Positions 14,947 to 15,409 of a DNA stretch of 15,409 nucleotides are shown one piece after another. The position numbers and the translations under genes are program-made. Position 1 is the stretch's first letter. Each line of letters opens with the position of its first letter. Origin of the DNA: Deltaproteobacteria bacterium (GTDB taxonomy: Bacteria; Myxococcota_A; Polyangia; Polyangiales; Houyiibacteriaceae); the NCBI GenBank assembly GCA_019309605.1, contig JAFDFW010000077.1, forward strand, positions 1-15,409, in the 5' to 3' direction. The notes under the pieces were generated by a model. It saw nothing but the letters and a program-made list of their open reading frames with translations, was not told the origin of the DNA and searched no databases.

Positions 14947-15409
14947 CGGACCACCTCATGAGTCGGCTGAATCAGCGAGGCGTGCGAAGGCGCATCGACC
15001 GCGAACGGCAAAGCGATTTCCTTCGTGGCGCGATCTGTGTTCCCGAAGGCGTTGCGAACCTCGACCGTCGCTTCGACCAGCGGACGGACGAGGACACGCG
15101 CAGGGCCGAGACGGCCGTCTCTGCCCATGGGCAAACGGAACTCTTTCCGGCCGGAGGGCGTCGCCGGAGCCTGTGATTGGCGGAACAGCAAGTCCTTTCC
15201 ATCGACACGCACCTCGAAGCCGATTTCCCGCGGCGACAAGAGCTCAGCCGGAACCACAGCCTCAATGGGAAGTAGCGTCCATTCCTCGCTCACGGGAATC
15301 CTCCGCTCAACGCCGGAGCGCACGTTGCCGAGGAACACCGCAACGCCGCGGATGTCGTCGTGAGCGTACTCAAAGGTAGTCCCAGGAGCGCGTTCCCACT
15401 GCGTCTCGA
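14943..15409 (-). CDS. Unknown protein coupled to nuoM, 5' end outside the window
   Basis: An open frame of 155 residues enters from the right edge and ends with TGA overlapping the nuoM start (ATGA). I do not recognise it. It has no membrane helix or cysteine in the visible part. Short alternating hydrophobic segments (GFEVRVDGKDLLF, ARVLVRPLVEATVEVR) suggest beta-sheet structure, possibly an Ig-like or sandwich fold. It occupies the place immediately before nuoM where nuoL is normally found and has none of NuoL's helices. It could be an accessory subunit or assembly factor, or the soluble C-terminal end of a larger protein. An internal GTG at 15338 could start a shorter 131-residue product, but the frame is open upstream and reads as protein (WERAPGTTFEYAHDD). 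Confidence 0.75.
   Translation of the reverse strand, partial: ETQWERAPGTTFEYAHDDIRGVAVFLGNVRSGVERRIPVSEEWTLLPIEAVVPAELLSPREIGFEVRVDGKDLLFRQSQAPATPSGRKEFRLPMGRDGRLGPARVLVRPLVEATVEVRNAFGNTDRATKEIALPFAVDAPSHASLIQPTHEVVR

Noticed and set aside
13559..14959. A 466-residue open frame on the minus strand
   Set aside because: It is another frame of nuoM; the Arg/His-rich translation has no domain, whereas the nuoM frame is unambiguous.

Overview
The window is a GC-rich stretch of bacterial chromosome with densely packed genes. The gene content (a clade II type nitrous oxide reductase, a DUF481 outer-membrane protein, lipoproteins with clear lipoboxes, a proton-pumping NADH dehydrogenase and a stand-alone PurE) suggests an uncultured Gram-negative bacterium of the Myxococcota / former Deltaproteobacteria or a neighbouring phylum. 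That placement is inference; there is no rRNA or marker alignment here to prove it.

Left part (1-2050): the minus strand carries a c-type cytochrome lipoprotein followed by the N-terminus of a Sec/lipoprotein type nitrous oxide reductase (nosZ, cut by the window edge). Together they look like the start of a clade II nos operon for N2O respiration. A fasciclin-domain lipoprotein is transcribed divergently, and a long dyad lies midway between the two putative promoters. A strong hairpin, a tRNA-Asn gene with its own promoter-like sequence, and a terminator follow.

Middle part (2050-9440): an extended SDR epimerase/reductase and a DUF481 outer-membrane protein lie on the minus strand. purE and a membrane-anchored, Tat-motif-bearing metallophosphoesterase lie on the plus strand. 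Next come a TIGR01777-type epimerase (minus), a glycogen-synthase-like protein that has lost key catalytic residues (plus) and tsaB (minus). Strands alternate gene by gene, and several junctions overlap by one to a few dozen bases.

Right part (9440-15409): signal peptidase I (lepB) and an uncharacterised radical SAM protein lie on the plus strand, separated by a REP-like palindromic cluster. The end of a complex I operon on the minus strand reads unknown gene (partial), nuoM, nuoN, coupled by 4-nt stop/start overlaps. The unknown gene sits where nuoL would usually be expected.

Functionally the window is mostly housekeeping: respiration (nos, nuo), purine synthesis (purE), tRNA modification (tsaB), protein export (lepB) and envelope proteins. 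I found no CRISPR array, phage or transposase gene. The items most worth a second look are the pseudo-glycogen synthase, the unknown nuo-coupled gene, the radical SAM protein, the duplicated hairpins before nosZ and the symmetric dyad in the cytochrome/fasciclin promoter region.
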